A stretch of DNA of 64,000 nucleotides from Kaistella flava (ex Peng et al. 2021) (GTDB lineage: Bacteria; Bacteroidota; Bacteroidia; Flavobacteriales; Weeksellaceae), in assembly GCF_015191005.1 (NCBI RefSeq), contig NZ_CP040442.1:1488001-1552000 (forward strand). Reading direction: 5' to 3'. A program made the position numbers and the translations under genes. Shown here in pieces: positions 62,509 to 64,000 of this stretch. Position 1 is the stretch's first letter. The number at the start of each line of letters is the position of its first letter. The notes under the pieces were generated by a model, which saw only the letters and a list, made by a program, of their open reading frames with translations, was not told the DNA's origin and ran no database searches.

Positions 62509-63609
62509 TTACAATTTTTTTACCAGTTCCTGTATTCCATAATAGTTTATGGCTTTTTCTTTTAACGGATTTTTACTCCATTCTTCCCATTCTCCGTTGT
62601 AAGGATTGTAGCCACATTTCAGCGGTTTTGAAGTGTCTAAACCGTCTTTGTTGGTATGTTTTCTTTCTGTGTAAGCTCTGCAATCTGTGCAGATATAACG
62701 AAATTCGCAATCTTTGCAGACTTCTATGTTGTCTTTTGTAAGATTCCAATATTTTTTGAAATCTTTGTGATTGAGAGCTTCTTCTAACGTAGTATCTTTT
62801 ATATTGCCAAAGCTTTGAGGCATGGAAGGGCAGTTTCTAATGTTACCTTCAGAGTCTATGGAAATTTTTTTGTGGAGACAGGAGTTGTGGTTGTTGGATA
62901 AAGTATATGTTTCGAGATTAGAATTAAAATAGTTTGAAGAAATCAATCCGCAATTTTTTTTATTTATAATTTTATCCTCAACATAAATTATAATTCTATT
63001 CAAATATTTATCTTGTTTATTTTTATCACATCCAAAATAAATCAATGTATTAATTTTATCATTTGACTTAATAATGTTTTTACTTATTAATCTATTTTCT
63101 AATTTCATTTCATAAGGTAGGATTATTTCAATACCTTTTAGAGTTGTTTTAGATAGGTTATTCAAAAATTTAAAAAACGTATTTAAATCAATTAAATCAT
63201 AACATCTAATTTGTAATTGTTTTATTCTATTTGTATCAATAAATTTTGCAATTTGAAATGAATCTTCAAGAAAAAAAGATTCTTTACTTAAATCAATTAT
63301 TATACTAGAAATTGGTTCAGCAACCTTATAATTTAAATTTAAAGGAATTAGTTCTTTTATGATTTGGGTATCTATAAACCCTATTTCATTTACTAATAAA
63401 AAATTTAAATAATCTTTTAAGTGTTTTTCATTTTCTTCTCCATAATTGTCATAAATTTCTTCAATGGAAAAATTTGGAAACTCTTCAGTAAGTAAAATAT
63501 AGAGAGAATTTGGAATAAAGTAATAATTATTTCTTTGTGTATCGCAAATTATACTCCTTGTATGCCCATAATTTACCAAGCAACAAGCAAATCTATTGAA
63601 ATAAGTCAT
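62509..63609 (-). CDS. Grasp-with-spasm type SPASM-domain peptide maturase
   Basis: 366 residues. The N terminus (TYFNRFACCLVNYGHTRSII, then NSLYILLTEEF) and the absence of a CxxxCxxC radical SAM cluster near the start fit the maturase of grasp-with-spasm systems. The C-terminal SPASM domain has CLHKKISIDSEGNIRNCPSM, then FGNIKDTTLEEAL and CKDCEFRYICTDCRAY, ending in PYNGEWEEW. In such systems it acts with an ATP-grasp enzyme on a GG precursor. No ATP-grasp gene is visible in the window; the upstream neighbour is a DUF6624-like protein. Its start overlaps the end of that gene by 4 bases. Confidence 0.8.
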   Translation of the reverse strand: MTYFNRFACCLVNYGHTRSIICDTQRNNYYFIPNSLYILLTEEFPNFSIEEIYDNYGEENEKHLKDYLNFLLVNEIGFIDTQIIKELIPLNLNYKVAEPISSIIIDLSKESFFLEDSFQIAKFIDTNRIKQLQIRCYDLIDLNTFFKFLNNLSKTTLKGIEIILPYEMKLENRLISKNIIKSNDKINTLIYFGCDKNKQDKYLNRIIIYVEDKIINKKNCGLISSNYFNSNLETYTLSNNHNSCLHKKISIDSEGNIRNCPSMPQSFGNIKDTTLEEALNHKDFKKYWNLTKDNIEVCKDCEFRYICTDCRAYTERKHTNKDGLDTSKPLKCGYNPYNGEWEEWSKNPLKEKAINYYGIQELVKKL

Positions 63610-64000
63610 TTTATTTTATTAACGTATTTTAAATAAATACTTAGCTTTGGCAAATTATATTCGTATCTTAAAGAGTCCAGGTTTTTCATGTCCTCTATTG
63701 GAGATGACCCTAATTTTTTTGTATCAGAGTTAAATTGGAGCTGTGTGCCAAATTTTTGTTTCTTATTTTCACTCGTTAGATCTCTATCTATTAGAAGAGC
63801 TTTATTATTTAAAGAATAGGAGTTTGATTTTAAAACATATTCCAATATTTCTTTTCTAAAATTAATTTCCATATCACTATGTTGAGCAATATAAAAAATA
63901 CTTTTGCTTGCTAAACAATCACAATCATCATCAAGTATTGTATCTAAAGTATGTTTTTTTATTAAAAATTTTACAAATCCCCTGTTTATTGAATCTTGTT
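63606..64000 (-). CDS. DUF6624-like protein, C-terminal part, cut by window edge
   Basis: The frame is open from the right edge to its stop at 63606 (about 130 residues visible); an internal ATG at 63872 is not needed. The visible text has IFYIAQHSD, ALLIDRDL...KKQKFGTQLQ and PIEDMKNLDSLRYEYNLP, the order of motifs (QHs, LxDR, KQxYGTQ, PIxDxxNLDxxR) of the DUF6624 family. That family is uncharacterised. It overlaps the maturase start by 4 bases, so it is probably translated with it. Whether it belongs to the peptide system is open. Confidence 0.6.
   Translation of the reverse strand, partial: QDSINRGFVKFLIKKHTLDTILDDDCDCLASKSIFYIAQHSDMEINFRKEILEYVLKSNSYSLNNKALLIDRDLTSENKKQKFGTQLQFNSDTKKLGSSPIEDMKNLDSLRYEYNLPKLSIYLKYVNKIK

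Larger units (their letters stand above)
51843..63609 (-). other. RiPP biosynthesis and export gene cluster
   Basis: Twelve features on one strand: two GG-leader precursors, an FxsB-like radical SAM enzyme, twin HxD...H proteins, an HExxH-family variant, an aspartic protease, a TPR protein, a C39 exporter, an HlyD adaptor, a C39 remnant and a grasp-with-spasm type SPASM maturase. Gene order and gaps of under 100 bases suggest two or three transcripts, each started by a precursor gene. Confidence 0.75.

Noticed and set aside
63606..64000. C-terminal part of the ATP-grasp enzyme of a grasp-with-spasm system
   Set aside because: The visible 130 residues lack the INPxGQ-type ending of that enzyme and instead show QHSD, KQKFGTQ and NLDSLR in the order of DUF6624.
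1..64000. tRNA, rRNA or CRISPR arrays
   Set aside because: No cloverleaf-like run, rRNA-like stretch or regularly spaced identical repeat was found by eye; a tRNA search program would settle the first point.

Overview
The window is AT-rich DNA from a Bacteroidota genome, most likely a Chryseobacterium-like member of the Flavobacteriia (Weeksellaceae). The evidence is the RHS proteins with DUF6443-like and DUF5977-like domains, a type IX secretion (T9SS) sorting domain, a CTnDOT-style tra operon, a surface protein with the GINTQTP-type N terminus, and SPASM peptide-maturation genes. No rRNA, tRNA, CRISPR array, integrase or transcriptional regulator was found.

Region 1 (1-11.9 kb, mostly minus strand) is a polymorphic-toxin locus. 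A T9SS-exported repeat protein is followed by two very large RHS proteins, a candidate lipoprotein immunity gene, a displaced 'orphan' RHS tip with an HNH-type nuclease tail, and the start of a SMI1/KNR4 immunity gene cut by the left edge. An IS256-family element sits directly upstream of the first RHS gene.

Region 2 (12.3-39.1 kb, minus strand) is the conjugation core of an integrative conjugative element. Read in transcription order it holds MobC-like and MobB-like mobilisation genes, a ParA, TraE, TraF, TraG, three small secreted relatives, a secreted protein, TraJ, TraK, a TraL-position protein, TraM, TraN, a TraG/VirD4 coupling protein, an M23 peptidase, two element proteins (one RadC-like), a lipoprotein and a 1,896-residue primase/methylase/helicase fusion. 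The TraG ATPase carries an inserted J-domain with an HPD motif. A surface-protein gene (39.1-39.9 kb) lies beyond it.

Region 3 (40.2-51.2 kb) is an accessory, defence-like island. It holds a Septu-like ATPase/HNH pair, a secreted esterase plus a beta-lactamase-fold lipoprotein, a DUF4935 PIN nuclease candidate and a PD-(D/E)XK-like protein, all on the plus strand, and a KAP-family membrane NTPase on the minus strand. A recurring intergenic sequence in two parts (called A and B here) separates the plus-strand units, so they look like interchangeable cassettes.

Region 4 (51.8-64.0 kb, minus strand) is a peptide natural-product (RiPP) cluster. It has two GG-leader precursor peptides, the shorter only 56 residues. 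It also has an FxsB-like radical SAM/SPASM maturase, two paralogous proteins with an HxD...H pattern, a variant of the HExxH peptide-modification family, an aspartic protease, a C39-peptidase ABC exporter and an HlyD adaptor. Next to it lies a grasp-with-spasm type SPASM maturase. A broken second copy of the C39 start, with its catalytic cysteine changed to arginine, lies between the two parts. The likely flow is precursor, modification, leader cleavage with export by the C39 exporter and HlyD, then perhaps outer processing by the aspartic protease.
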